Source of the DNA: Treponema sp.
GTDB lineage: Bacteria; Spirochaetota; Spirochaetia; Treponematales; Treponemataceae
Reading direction: 5' to 3'
DNA length: 13,009 nucleotides
Assembly: GCA_023231445.1 (NCBI GenBank)
Contig: JALNVF010000092.1
Span: forward strand, 1-13,009
Shown: positions 7,966 through 13,009 of the stretch, piece by piece
Layout of the letters: each line of letters starts with the position of its first letter
Position numbering within the stretch: the first letter of the stretch is position 1
Program-made: the position numbers and the translations under genes
Notes under the pieces: model-generated
Databases searched by the model: none
The model's input: only the letters and a program-made list of their open reading frames with translations
What the model was told of the DNA's origin: nothing

Positions 7966-9321
7966 ATGAAACTGCGACTTCGAACTATTGTGACAGCTTT
8001 TTTGTTTCTGATACCGGCGGTGGTTCTTTCCGCACAGTCTGTATCGGTGCAGCCGGAATCTGATGCCGGAAATACAGAGGGGCAGCTCAGTCTGGCCCTG
8101 GCAAGATCTCTGGCACTTGCTAAGTCGGCTGCGGTCCGTAAGTATACGCTTGCTGTCGATGAAGCTGCCCTGGTAAAACAGGCACAGGTATATGCAGCTC
8201 TGCCGGATCTTTCCGCATCCGCCGCAGCTGCTTATGATATTCCTGATTCATTACCGGACGGTGTATCAGCCTCTGCCGGCCTTGCCGCGTCAGCTACGGT
8301 TTTTGACGGCGGCAAAAATATTGTCCTGTCCAGAAAATACGATTTTGCACTTCAGGCTGCACGTGAAAACCTCCGCGCAGGCCGTATTTCGGTTATTGAT
8401 ACAGTCGATTCGGCTTTCTTTTCCGTACTTGAATGTCAGGCGTCTTTTGACGCCGCTCAGAGTGATCTTAACGCTGCAAAACTCAGGCTTGAGATCGCTC
8501 AGGCAAAAGCAGACGCTGGAGCACTTTCAAAATCGGATCTGCTGGAAACTGAATCCGAGATTGCCAGCTATCAGGCTGCGCTCGACAAGGCAAAGGCTGC
8601 GCTCATTTCTGCGGAAGTAAAACTTTCCTCTCTTACGGGGCGCCCGGCATTGTCCAAACCTGTTCCGGTTGATTTTACTGTGTATGACACGGTTATCAGG
8701 AAACTGGGGGCACTTGAAGGCAGTGCGCTTGATACGTTAATTGCTTCTGTCGTGACGACTGCACGTGCCAACAGTCCGACGTACTCCGCAAGTGTTCTTT
8801 CAGCGAAAGAGGCAGGTCAGACACTGACTGCTGCAAAAACCGCCTGCCTGCCGACTGTTTCCGCTGCTCTGAGCGGAAAATACACTGCCGGTACAGGGAC
8901 TTCAGATACTTCTGCCGGAGTCACGCTTTCTGCAGCAATGGATCTGGATGTGTGGACGCTCAGAAATTCAATAAAACAGGCACAGAATGCACTTGCGCAG
9001 GCGGATGCAGGAACGGCTGAGGACGGAGAGACGCTTGATCTTAACGTTGCACAGGCTGTCTGCAGCTGGATTTCTTCTGCTATGGCAATACCTTCCTGTG
9101 TTACTGCACTGTCTTATGCCGGAACAAACTATGAAAACGTACTTGAGAAGTTCAAACTTTCAATTGCAACTACATCTGATGTTTCCACCGCACAGGCGCT
9201 TGTCAGTGCCGATGAGACAGCACTTATTTCCGCACAGTATGCGTTTCTTTCAAGTCTTTCCACACTCCGCGGACTTGCAGGTCTTGAAGGCGAAGCGGAT
9301 ATTATTGCAGCGGTAAAATAA
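7966..9321 (+). CDS. TolC-like outer-membrane efflux protein
   Basis: This 451-residue protein should form the trimeric outer-membrane/periplasmic channel of the pump. GGAG lies five bases before the ATG. Residues 1-23 are a signal peptide ending LSA. The mature part is very rich in Ala, Ser, Leu and Lys with long heptad-like helices. It has two repeats of the OEP pattern: LSLALARSLALAKS near 41 followed by FDAAQSDLNAAKLRLEIAQAKADAGALSKSDLLETESEI-like segments (the DxLxA/E pattern) in the first half, and NYENVLEKFKLSIATTSDVSTAQAL in the second. Predicted strand segments such as GLAASATVFDGG and AGVTLSAAMDLDVW would form the barrel. The family is recognised from pattern, since OEP proteins are weakly conserved. 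It is 57 bases after the permease gene and the last gene of the operon, which ends in a GC-rich hairpin. Confidence 0.9.
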   Translation: MKLRLRTIVTAFLFLIPAVVLSAQSVSVQPESDAGNTEGQLSLALARSLALAKSAAVRKYTLAVDEAALVKQAQVYAALPDLSASAAAAYDIPDSLPDGVSASAGLAASATVFDGGKNIVLSRKYDFALQAARENLRAGRISVIDTVDSAFFSVLECQASFDAAQSDLNAAKLRLEIAQAKADAGALSKSDLLETESEIASYQAALDKAKAALISAEVKLSSLTGRPALSKPVPVDFTVYDTVIRKLGALEGSALDTLIASVVTTARANSPTYSASVLSAKEAGQTLTAAKTACLPTVSAALSGKYTAGTGTSDTSAGVTLSAAMDLDVWTLRNSIKQAQNALAQADAGTAEDGETLDLNVAQAVCSWISSAMAIPSCVTALSYAGTNYENVLEKFKLSIATTSDVSTAQALVSADETALISAQYAFLSSLSTLRGLAGLEGEADIIAAVK

Positions 9322-9341
9322 GACGCCGCACAGCGGCGTCT
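9321..9341 (+). terminator. GC-rich hairpin at the end of the efflux operon
   Basis: AGACGCCGC, loop ACA, GCGGCGTCT: nine perfect pairs, beginning at the last base of the TolC-like stop codon. On the plus strand the stem is followed by GAAAAAAATT rather than a T run, so it is not a textbook intrinsic terminator in that direction. It may act as a 3' stability hairpin or terminate by another route. Confidence 0.5.
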
Positions 9342-9401
9342 GAAAAAAATTACACGGGTTCAGACTGATGCACGATGGGGAAACAGGTACACACAGGCTT
9401 A

Positions 9402-9557
9402 GGATACAGGGTGAACCAGCCCGGTGATTAAGGGTAGATCACACTCGTGTCAGAGTGTGCAGCACCGTCGTGACACAGGCCAAATCCGTGCAGGAATACA
9501 GGCTGAACCAGTACATGGATTCAGGATGAATCCGTGTACGGAAACAGAGCGAACCGG
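9402..9557 (+). repeat. Four degenerate ~18-base direct repeats
   Basis: Copies: GGATACAGGGTGAACCAG (9402-9419), GGAATACAGGCTGAACCAG (9493-9511), GGATTCAGGATGAATCCG (9517-9534), GGAAACAGAGCGAACCGG (9540-9557). The last three lie 22-24 bases apart. The second and fourth belong to a longer 30-base imperfect repeat (9484-9513 and 9530-9559), both starting ATCCGTG and 22 of 30 identical. GGTTCA at 9357-9362 is the reverse complement of the TGAACC core. Confidence 0.5.
9511..9539. other. Strong 13-pair hairpin
   Basis: GTACATGGATTCA, loop GGA, TGAATCCGTGTAC: a stem of 13 pairs with a single T-G mismatch and a three-base loop. It contains the third direct repeat of the region. There is no T run after it on either strand. 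Confidence 0.6.
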
Positions 9558-9703
9558 TATTACTGATATAGTAAAGGTAACACATTGACCGGTAATTATG
9601 TATAATTTCAGGAAAAAACGGAAGCAACTGAACAAAGAAACCATGAAAGAGGTTGTACTGTTTATCAGGTGAGATATTCAGAGGCACAATGTGTTGTCAT
9701 ATA

Positions 9704-9735
9704 TTACCGTCAGAAGCAGATTGTTTTTACCGTCA
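9704..9735 (+). promoter_or_regulatory. Paired TTACCGTCA direct repeats upstream of the MFS promoter
   Basis: TTACCGTCA occurs at 9704-9712 and 9727-9735, 23 bases apart (about two helical turns), 28 bases and more upstream of the -35 hexamer. Placement fits activator binding sites; no regulator is identified. Confidence 0.3.
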
Positions 9736-9762
9736 AAACTGCACAGACAGTACGTGTCCTTA

Positions 9763-9791
9763 TGGACATCAATTCCGGCATAAATTATACT
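9763..9791 (+). promoter_or_regulatory. Sigma70-type promoter for the MFS transporter gene
   Basis: -35 TGGACA (9763-9768), 17-base spacer, -10 TATACT (9786-9791), each matching consensus at five of six positions. The predicted start is near 9798, giving a leader of about 19 bases that includes GGGG five bases before ATG 9817. Confidence 0.55.
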
Positions 9792-9816
9792 TCCCATTGA
9801 AATTTATGGGGTTCAT

Positions 9817-10989
9817 ATGTACAGTCTTCTTCTTGTCATCATTTACATTTCATTCATCAGTTTAGGTCTGCCTGATTCACTGCTGGGATCGGCATGGCCG
9901 AGTATGTATCCGCAGTTCGCCGTCCCTGTTTCGTATGCGGGCATTATCTCCATGGTAATTGCCGGCGGAACGATTATTTCCAGTTTTTTCAGCGATAAAC
10001 TTGTCCGCAGACTCGGAACGGGGAAAATAACAGCGGTAAGCGTCGGAATGACGGCTGCTGCCATCATGGGTTTTTCATGTTCAAGTCATTTCTGGATGAT
10101 CTGCATATGGGCGGTGCCGTACGGACTCGGAGCGGGATCGGTGGATGCGGCACTTAACAATTTTGTCGCACTTCATTACAAAGCCCGCCACATGAACTGG
10201 CTTCACTGTTTCTGGGGAATAGGGGCAACTGTAGGACCGTACATCATGGGCATGTGCCTTACTCATCAGCAGGGGTGGACAGGCGGCTACCGCATCATAA
10301 GCATTATTCAGATTGTTCTTACACTGATACTGGCATTTTCTCTGCCGCTCTGGAAAGTAAAACCATCCGAAAGCAGCTCTGCCGGTGAGGAAAAACATCC
10401 GCGTGTCCTTAGTGTGAAGCAGCTTCTTGCGCTGCCGTCGGCAAAAGGTATTCTGGTTGCGTTTTTCTGTTATTGTGCACTTGAAACTACGACTGGTTTA
10501 TGGGGCGGTTCGTACATGGTGCTGCAGAAGGGCATATCAAAGGAATTAGCGGCTTCCCTGAGTTCAATTTTCTATCTTGGAATAACCGGCGGCCGTGCGC
10601 TGAGCGGTTTTGTTTCGATGAAACTGACGGACAGACAGATGATACGGACAGGTCAGGGCTGTATTGTCGCAGGAATCTGTGTCCTTCTTTTTTCTGGCAG
10701 TATGATTGTCATGAGTACGGGATTTGTGCTTATCGGACTGGGCTGCGCACCTGTTTATCCGGGGCTGCTGCACCAGACGCCGGAGCGGTTCGGAAAAGAC
10801 GTGTCGCAGGCTGTAATGGGTATGCAGATGGCGAGCGCATATATAGGCAGTACGTTCATGCCGCCGCTTGCCGGTTTTATTATGGGAAAAGTCAGTTCAG
10901 CCGTATATCCGTTCCTTTTGCTCTTTTTTGTAATTCTCATGACCGTACTTGTAGAGGTGTCAGACAGACGGAGCAGCCGCAGCCGGTAG
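9817..10989 (+). CDS. MFS transporter, substrate unknown
   Basis: This 390-residue inner-membrane protein has the length and hydrophobic pattern of a 12-helix major facilitator. After helix 2, SDKLVRRLGTGK (59-70) is the family's loop 2-3 motif (D-R-x-G-R-R type). VPYGLGAGSVDAALNNFVALHY (100-121) and HCFWGIGATVGPYIMG (130-145) form helices 4-5 with the usual glycine faces. A charged central loop at about 180-205 separates the two six-helix halves. The conserved NNFVALHYKARHMNWLHCFWG stretch recalls the FucP/FHS-like group and relatives of poorly known substrate found in Firmicutes and spirochaetes, so a sugar or small metabolite is a guess only. The start is set by GGGG five bases before the ATG. 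It stands alone between two gene-free, hairpin-rich regions and converges on the HU-like gene. Confidence 0.88.
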   Translation: MYSLLLVIIYISFISLGLPDSLLGSAWPSMYPQFAVPVSYAGIISMVIAGGTIISSFFSDKLVRRLGTGKITAVSVGMTAAAIMGFSCSSHFWMICIWAVPYGLGAGSVDAALNNFVALHYKARHMNWLHCFWGIGATVGPYIMGMCLTHQQGWTGGYRIISIIQIVLTLILAFSLPLWKVKPSESSSAGEEKHPRVLSVKQLLALPSAKGILVAFFCYCALETTTGLWGGSYMVLQKGISKELAASLSSIFYLGITGGRALSGFVSMKLTDRQMIRTGQGCIVAGICVLLFSGSMIVMSTGFVLIGLGCAPVYPGLLHQTPERFGKDVSQAVMGMQMASAYIGSTFMPPLAGFIMGKVSSAVYPFLLLFFVILMTVLVEVSDRRSSRSR

Positions 10990-11018
10990 TATGACGCTGT
11001 ACTGCAGGCAGCGTTATA
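10990..11018 (+). terminator. Hairpin directly after the MFS gene
   Basis: TATGACGCTG pairs with CAGCGTTATA around a nine-base loop: ten pairs including one G-T, starting at the first base after the stop codon. No T run follows, so its role as terminator is uncertain. A small palindrome CGGAAT-T-ATTCCG follows at 11031-11043. Confidence 0.4.
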
Positions 11019-11099
11019 ACAGCCTGTATACGGAATTATTCCGGACATACGCATTCCGTCTGTTCTGAGTCCTTAAGACATACGTATGACGGTACCATC

Positions 11100-11124
11100 G
11101 TGAGTACGGTGACTGTATACTCAC
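11100..11124. other. Seven-pair hairpin between convergent genes
   Basis: GTGAGTA (11100-11106) pairs with TACTCAC (11118-11124) around an 11-base loop. It is one of several inverted repeats in this 254-base gap; CATACGTATG at 11079-11088 is another perfect palindrome. Confidence 0.4.
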
Positions 11125-11168
11125 AGAGGCGGTGACAGTTCTGTCTTGATTATTGGGATAGCGCTGGC

Positions 11169-11202
11169 ACGACCATTATGACAGTGCTGTCATAATGGTC
11201 GT
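11169..11202. repeat. 34-bp perfect inverted repeat (16-2-16) between convergent genes
   Basis: ACGACCATTATGACAG, centre TG, CTGTCATAATGGTCGT: every base of the two 16-base arms pairs. It lies 41 bases from the end of the HU-like gene and 179 from that of the MFS gene. A bidirectional terminator is the ordinary reading, but neither strand has a T run after the stem: the plus side continues AAAATCTC, the minus side GCCAGC. A DNA-level role (protein site, cruciform, recombination end) cannot be excluded. Confidence 0.75.
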
Positions 11203-11243
11203 AAAATCTCTGCCTGAGTAATGCGGAAATCTCCGGTAATGTG

Positions 11244-11966
11244 TTACGATGCTGCGTCTTCAATGATTCTGACAGCTTCAGGGGCACCGGCAGTAAGTCT
11301 TGTCATATCGGGTTTTGAAGCGGCTGTAAGCGTATACGTACCACATGGAATATCCGAACCGATAAAAGCGCATATACGACCGTATGAATTTGCAAAATAC
11401 CGCGTAAGCCGGTATTCTGTGCCGCTGTCCCTGCTTGTAAGGAATATACCCATTGAAGAATCGGTAACATCTGATTTAAGAAAACGTCCGTAAACTGTCA
11501 GTACTTCCCCTCTGCGGAATGTATCGGTGATTACTGACGATTCGTTTTCAATGCGGTTTATGTGCGGAATGCGTATTACATCGCTTTTGATGCGTTTACA
11601 CACCGTCGTTTGCTTAACAAATTTCGCAGTAGCCGTATTCGGTTCAAAATGCAGTGTAACAGTGTGGTCCGTTTCCTGTTTTGCAGGCGTAAACGGAGTT
11701 TTAGCGGTGTCTGCGGTTCCTGACGCATATGCCTGAAACGTTCCCATAGGCAGCTGTACTGCCTTTCCCTGGGTAATAAAACGGTTGAAGAGTGTTTCTA
11801 TGATGTTCATGATGAGTCTCGCGTCTGCTTCCGTTGCGGATGAATTAAAATCTGCTATTTGACGTATGAATTCTTCTTTTGTAATAATACCTGAATTTTT
11901 GCTGAAAAAGCAGAACTTCTTTTTCCGGTTTGTGAACTTGTTTTCACGCAGATAAATCTGCAGCAT
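11244..11966 (-). CDS. HU-like DNA-binding protein with DUF4469-like C-terminal domain
   Basis: This 240-residue protein starts at ATG 11964-11966, chosen because GAGAGGG lies seven bases upstream on the minus strand and a promoter fits just before it; the frame runs open further but would cross that promoter. Residues 1-120 resemble the divergent HU/IHF-like domain of Bacteroidetes and spirochaetes: ITKEEFIRQIADF near 28-40 and the LIMNIIETLFNRFITQGKAVQLPMG-like helix-strand segment near 51-75, with a strand pair ending in HFEPNTATAKF. Residues 130-236 (RIPHINRIENESS to EAVRIIED) look like the Ig-like DUF4469 domain, with GEVLTVYGRFLK and the GTYTLTAASKP strand. There is no signal peptide, so it should act on DNA in the cytoplasm. 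The target and the C-terminal domain's role are unknown. It converges on the MFS gene and diverges from ndk. Confidence 0.8.
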   Translation of the reverse strand: MLQIYLRENKFTNRKKKFCFFSKNSGIITKEEFIRQIADFNSSATEADARLIMNIIETLFNRFITQGKAVQLPMGTFQAYASGTADTAKTPFTPAKQETDHTVTLHFEPNTATAKFVKQTTVCKRIKSDVIRIPHINRIENESSVITDTFRRGEVLTVYGRFLKSDVTDSSMGIFLTSRDSGTEYRLTRYFANSYGRICAFIGSDIPCGTYTLTAASKPDMTRLTAGAPEAVRIIEDAAS

Positions 11967-11998
11967 ACATGTACCCTCTCTATATAAAGTATATTTTA

Positions 11999-12027
11999 AT
12001 AATATACCATAATTGCAGATAGTGCAA
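11999..12027 (-). promoter_or_regulatory. Candidate promoter of the HU-like gene
   Basis: On the minus strand: -35 TTGCAC (12022-12027, three of six), 17-base spacer, -10 TATTAT (11999-12004, five of six). The predicted start near 11992 leaves a leader of about 26 bases carrying the GAGAGGG site. Confidence 0.4.
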
Positions 12028-12044
12028 ATCTGCCTGAAACAGGC
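12015..12044. promoter_or_regulatory. Two adjoining inverted repeats in the divergent promoter region
   Basis: GCAGAT (12015-12020) and ATCTGC (12028-12033) are seven bases apart and bracket the -35 of the HU-like promoter. GCCTG-AAA-CAGGC (12032-12044) adjoins it. In addition ACAGGCT is repeated at 12039-12045 and 12060-12066, 21 bases apart, on either side of the ndk -35. Together they look like regulator binding sites; autoregulation by the HU-like protein is possible but unproven. Confidence 0.35.
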
Positions 12045-12048
12045 TGTA

Positions 12049-12077
12049 TTGCTAAACATACAGGCTTTCACTATAAT
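12049..12077 (+). promoter_or_regulatory. Promoter of ndk, placed for a leaderless transcript
   Basis: -35 TTGCTA (12049-12054, four of six), 17-base spacer, perfect -10 TATAAT (12072-12077). Transcription should start near 12084, one to three bases before the ATG at 12086, so there is no room for a ribosome binding site and none is visible. Confidence 0.55.
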
Positions 12078-12085
12078 TAATCGTT

Positions 12086-12529
12086 ATGACACGTTGTTTT
12101 ACTATGTTAAAGCCCGGCGTTTTGAACCGGAGAATCGTAGGTGAAGTTATCAGCCGCCTCGAAAAGAAAGGTCTTAAACTTGTAGGTCTGAAAATGATGC
12201 AGATTACGCCGGAACTGGCTGCCATGCATTATGCAGAGCATAAAGGTAAGCCGTTTTATGACGGTCTTGTCAATTATATTACTTCCGGTCCTGTCGTAGC
12301 TATGGTATGGCAGGGGGACGACTGCGTTACACTTGTCCGCAAATTAATCGGTTCAACCAGTCCCGCGGAAGCTCATCCGGGAACAATACGGGGTGATTTT
12401 TGTTCCCATACACAGCATAACATTATTCATGCTTCAGACAGCGATGAAAGTGCTGCACGGGAAATCAAGCTTTTTTTCAAAGACAACGAAATTATCGACT
12501 GGGAAGATAATTCTTCTTCCTGGTACTAA
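12086..12529 (+). CDS. ndk: Nucleoside diphosphate kinase
   Basis: This 147-residue cytoplasmic enzyme transfers the gamma-phosphate between nucleoside tri- and diphosphates through a phosphohistidine and balances NTP and dNTP pools. The start MTRCFTMLKPGVL matches the family N-terminus, so the ATG is firm although no Shine-Dalgarno sequence precedes it. K9 and the family regions HYAEHKGKPFY (48-58), SGPVVAMV (67-74), RKLIGSTSPAEAHPGTIRGDF (85-105) and NIIHASDSDESA (112-123) are present, and H115 is the catalytic histidine. The P-loop-like start reads KPGVLNRR instead of the more common KPDGVQRG; the length is unchanged. The protein is slightly longer than the classic 140-143 residues, ending in a short Ser-rich tail. 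It is followed after 21 bases by gpsA, probably in one transcript. Confidence 0.96.
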   Translation: MTRCFTMLKPGVLNRRIVGEVISRLEKKGLKLVGLKMMQITPELAAMHYAEHKGKPFYDGLVNYITSGPVVAMVWQGDDCVTLVRKLIGSTSPAEAHPGTIRGDFCSHTQHNIIHASDSDESAAREIKLFFKDNEIIDWEDNSSSWY

Positions 12530-12550
12530 AATATATAAGAAGGTGTTGCA

Positions 12551-13009
12551 ATGGAAGCGAAGTCTGTCGGTATTATCGGCGGCGGTGCATGGGGTACCGG
12601 TTTGTCTCAGGCACTTGCACGTGGCGGTCATAAAGTCCAGATGTGGGCTCTGGAGCAGGATGTAGCGGATTCCATCAATAAGGAACACGAGAATAAGCGG
12701 TATCTGCCGGGATATCCGTTGTCAAAAAATCTTACAGTTACTACCGATATCATGGAAGCTGTGCTGGGAAAGGAATTTCTTATAATAGCGTCTCCGTCTC
12801 TGTATCTTGCAGGTACAATCAGAAAAATAACTGCCGTTCCGAATATAGCGGACGGAACTACGTGCATTGCAGCCCTTACAAAAGGCTTTGTTCCGGGAAA
12901 CGACGGTCCAAAACTGGTCCTTGAAACTATAGAGAACGTACTGCCCGGCATTTACAAAGGCTGTACAGTGTATATTTCCGGCCCCAGTCACGCCGAGGAA
13001 GTTGCAATG
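12551..13009 (+). CDS. gpsA: Glycerol-3-phosphate dehydrogenase [NAD(P)+], 5' part
   Basis: The frame is open from ATG 12551 to the window end, giving 153 residues of a family that usually has 330-360. The enzyme reduces dihydroxyacetone phosphate to sn-glycerol 3-phosphate, the backbone for phospholipid synthesis, in the cytoplasm. The Rossmann motif GGGAWGTGL (residues 10-18) follows the first beta strand. RYLPGYPL, the IIASPS strand end, the LTKGF segment and the GPSHAEEVA motif near the window end (family GPSxAxEV) are all in order. The start is supported by AAGGTG about six bases upstream. It lies 21 bases after ndk with no terminator between, so the two are probably co-transcribed. Nothing can be said about the C-terminal catalytic lysine region, which is outside the window. 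Confidence 0.96.
   Translation, partial: MEAKSVGIIGGGAWGTGLSQALARGGHKVQMWALEQDVADSINKEHENKRYLPGYPLSKNLTVTTDIMEAVLGKEFLIIASPSLYLAGTIRKITAVPNIADGTTCIAALTKGFVPGNDGPKLVLETIENVLPGIYKGCTVYISGPSHAEEVAM

Larger units (their letters stand above)
9342..9816. other. Gene-free region of 475 bases with repeats and hairpins
   Basis: I find no convincing gene on either strand here. It holds short imperfect direct repeats (9402-9557), a strong 13-pair hairpin (9511-9539), a smaller CACACT/AGTGTG hairpin (9440-9459), a pair of TTACCGTCA repeats and the promoter of the MFS gene. Open frames in it are short, lack ribosome binding sites and resemble nothing known to me. A structured RNA or a decayed element is possible. 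Confidence 0.5.

Noticed and set aside
9402..9557. CRISPR array
   Set aside because: The repeats are short, diverged from each other and unevenly spaced, and no cas gene is present.
9585..9606. TTGACC and TATAAT as a promoter
   Set aside because: The spacer is only ten bases, too short for a sigma70 promoter; the pair at 9763-9791 is better placed for the MFS gene.
9653..9865. Cys-rich 70-codon frame upstream of and overlapping the MFS gene
   Set aside because: It starts at TTG without a ribosome binding site, overlaps the MFS start in another frame and matches no family I know.
10500..10994. 164-codon frame inside the MFS gene
   Set aside because: Out-of-frame shadow with no family features; the MFS frame explains the region.
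11967..12071. 35-residue N-terminal extension of the HU-like protein
   Set aside because: It would run through the likely promoter and has no ribosome binding site; ATG 11964-11966 has GAGAGGG in front.

Overview
The window looks like chromosomal DNA of a host-associated spirochaete, most likely a Treponema sensu lato. The basis is indirect: a permissive lipobox (LISC) on an efflux adaptor, an HU-like protein fused to a DUF4469-like domain, Ndk that reads KPGVL rather than KPDGV, and mid-range GC. No rRNA, tRNA, insertion sequence or CRISPR array is visible, and the species cannot be fixed from the sequence alone.

Layout. (1) 1-2407, plus strand: the 3' part of one M16 zinc-protease-family gene, then a second M16 gene overlapping it by four bases. 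They look like the two halves of a heterodimeric M16B peptidase: the second keeps the Arg/Tyr pair but has lost HxxEH, while the visible part of the first lacks the Arg/Tyr pair. (2) 2441-3196, minus strand: nudC (zinc-ribbon Nudix NADH pyrophosphatase/RNA deNADding enzyme), GTG start. (3) 3390-4274, plus: a membrane diguanylate cyclase with about four N-terminal helices, GGEEF and an RxxD inhibitory site. nudC and this gene diverge from a shared region with good promoter matches on both strands. (4) 4550-9321, plus: a four-gene efflux operon of MacAB-TolC type: lipoprotein adaptor, ABC ATPase, MacB/FtsX-like permease and TolC-like outer-membrane factor. It has its own promoter candidate with a palindrome that could be an operator. 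(5) 9817-10989, plus: a lone MFS transporter flanked by intergenic regions rich in repeats and hairpins. (6) 11244-11966, minus: HU-like DNA-binding protein with a DUF4469-like C-terminal domain. (7) 12086 to the end, plus: ndk and the 5' part of gpsA, probably one operon.

Working together: the efflux operon forms a complete envelope-spanning pump. The M16 pair is probably a secreted or periplasmic protease. nudC, ndk and gpsA are housekeeping genes of NAD(H)/nucleotide and phospholipid metabolism. The cyclase links some membrane signal to c-di-GMP. I do not see a clearly new multi-gene system. The observations most worth checking are the complementary motif loss in the M16 pair, the repeat/hairpin region at 9322-9816, the 34-bp perfect inverted repeat at 11169-11202, and the promoter of ndk, whose -10 lies so close to the ATG that the mRNA should be essentially leaderless. 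All coordinates and motifs were read by eye; no search or folding program was run.
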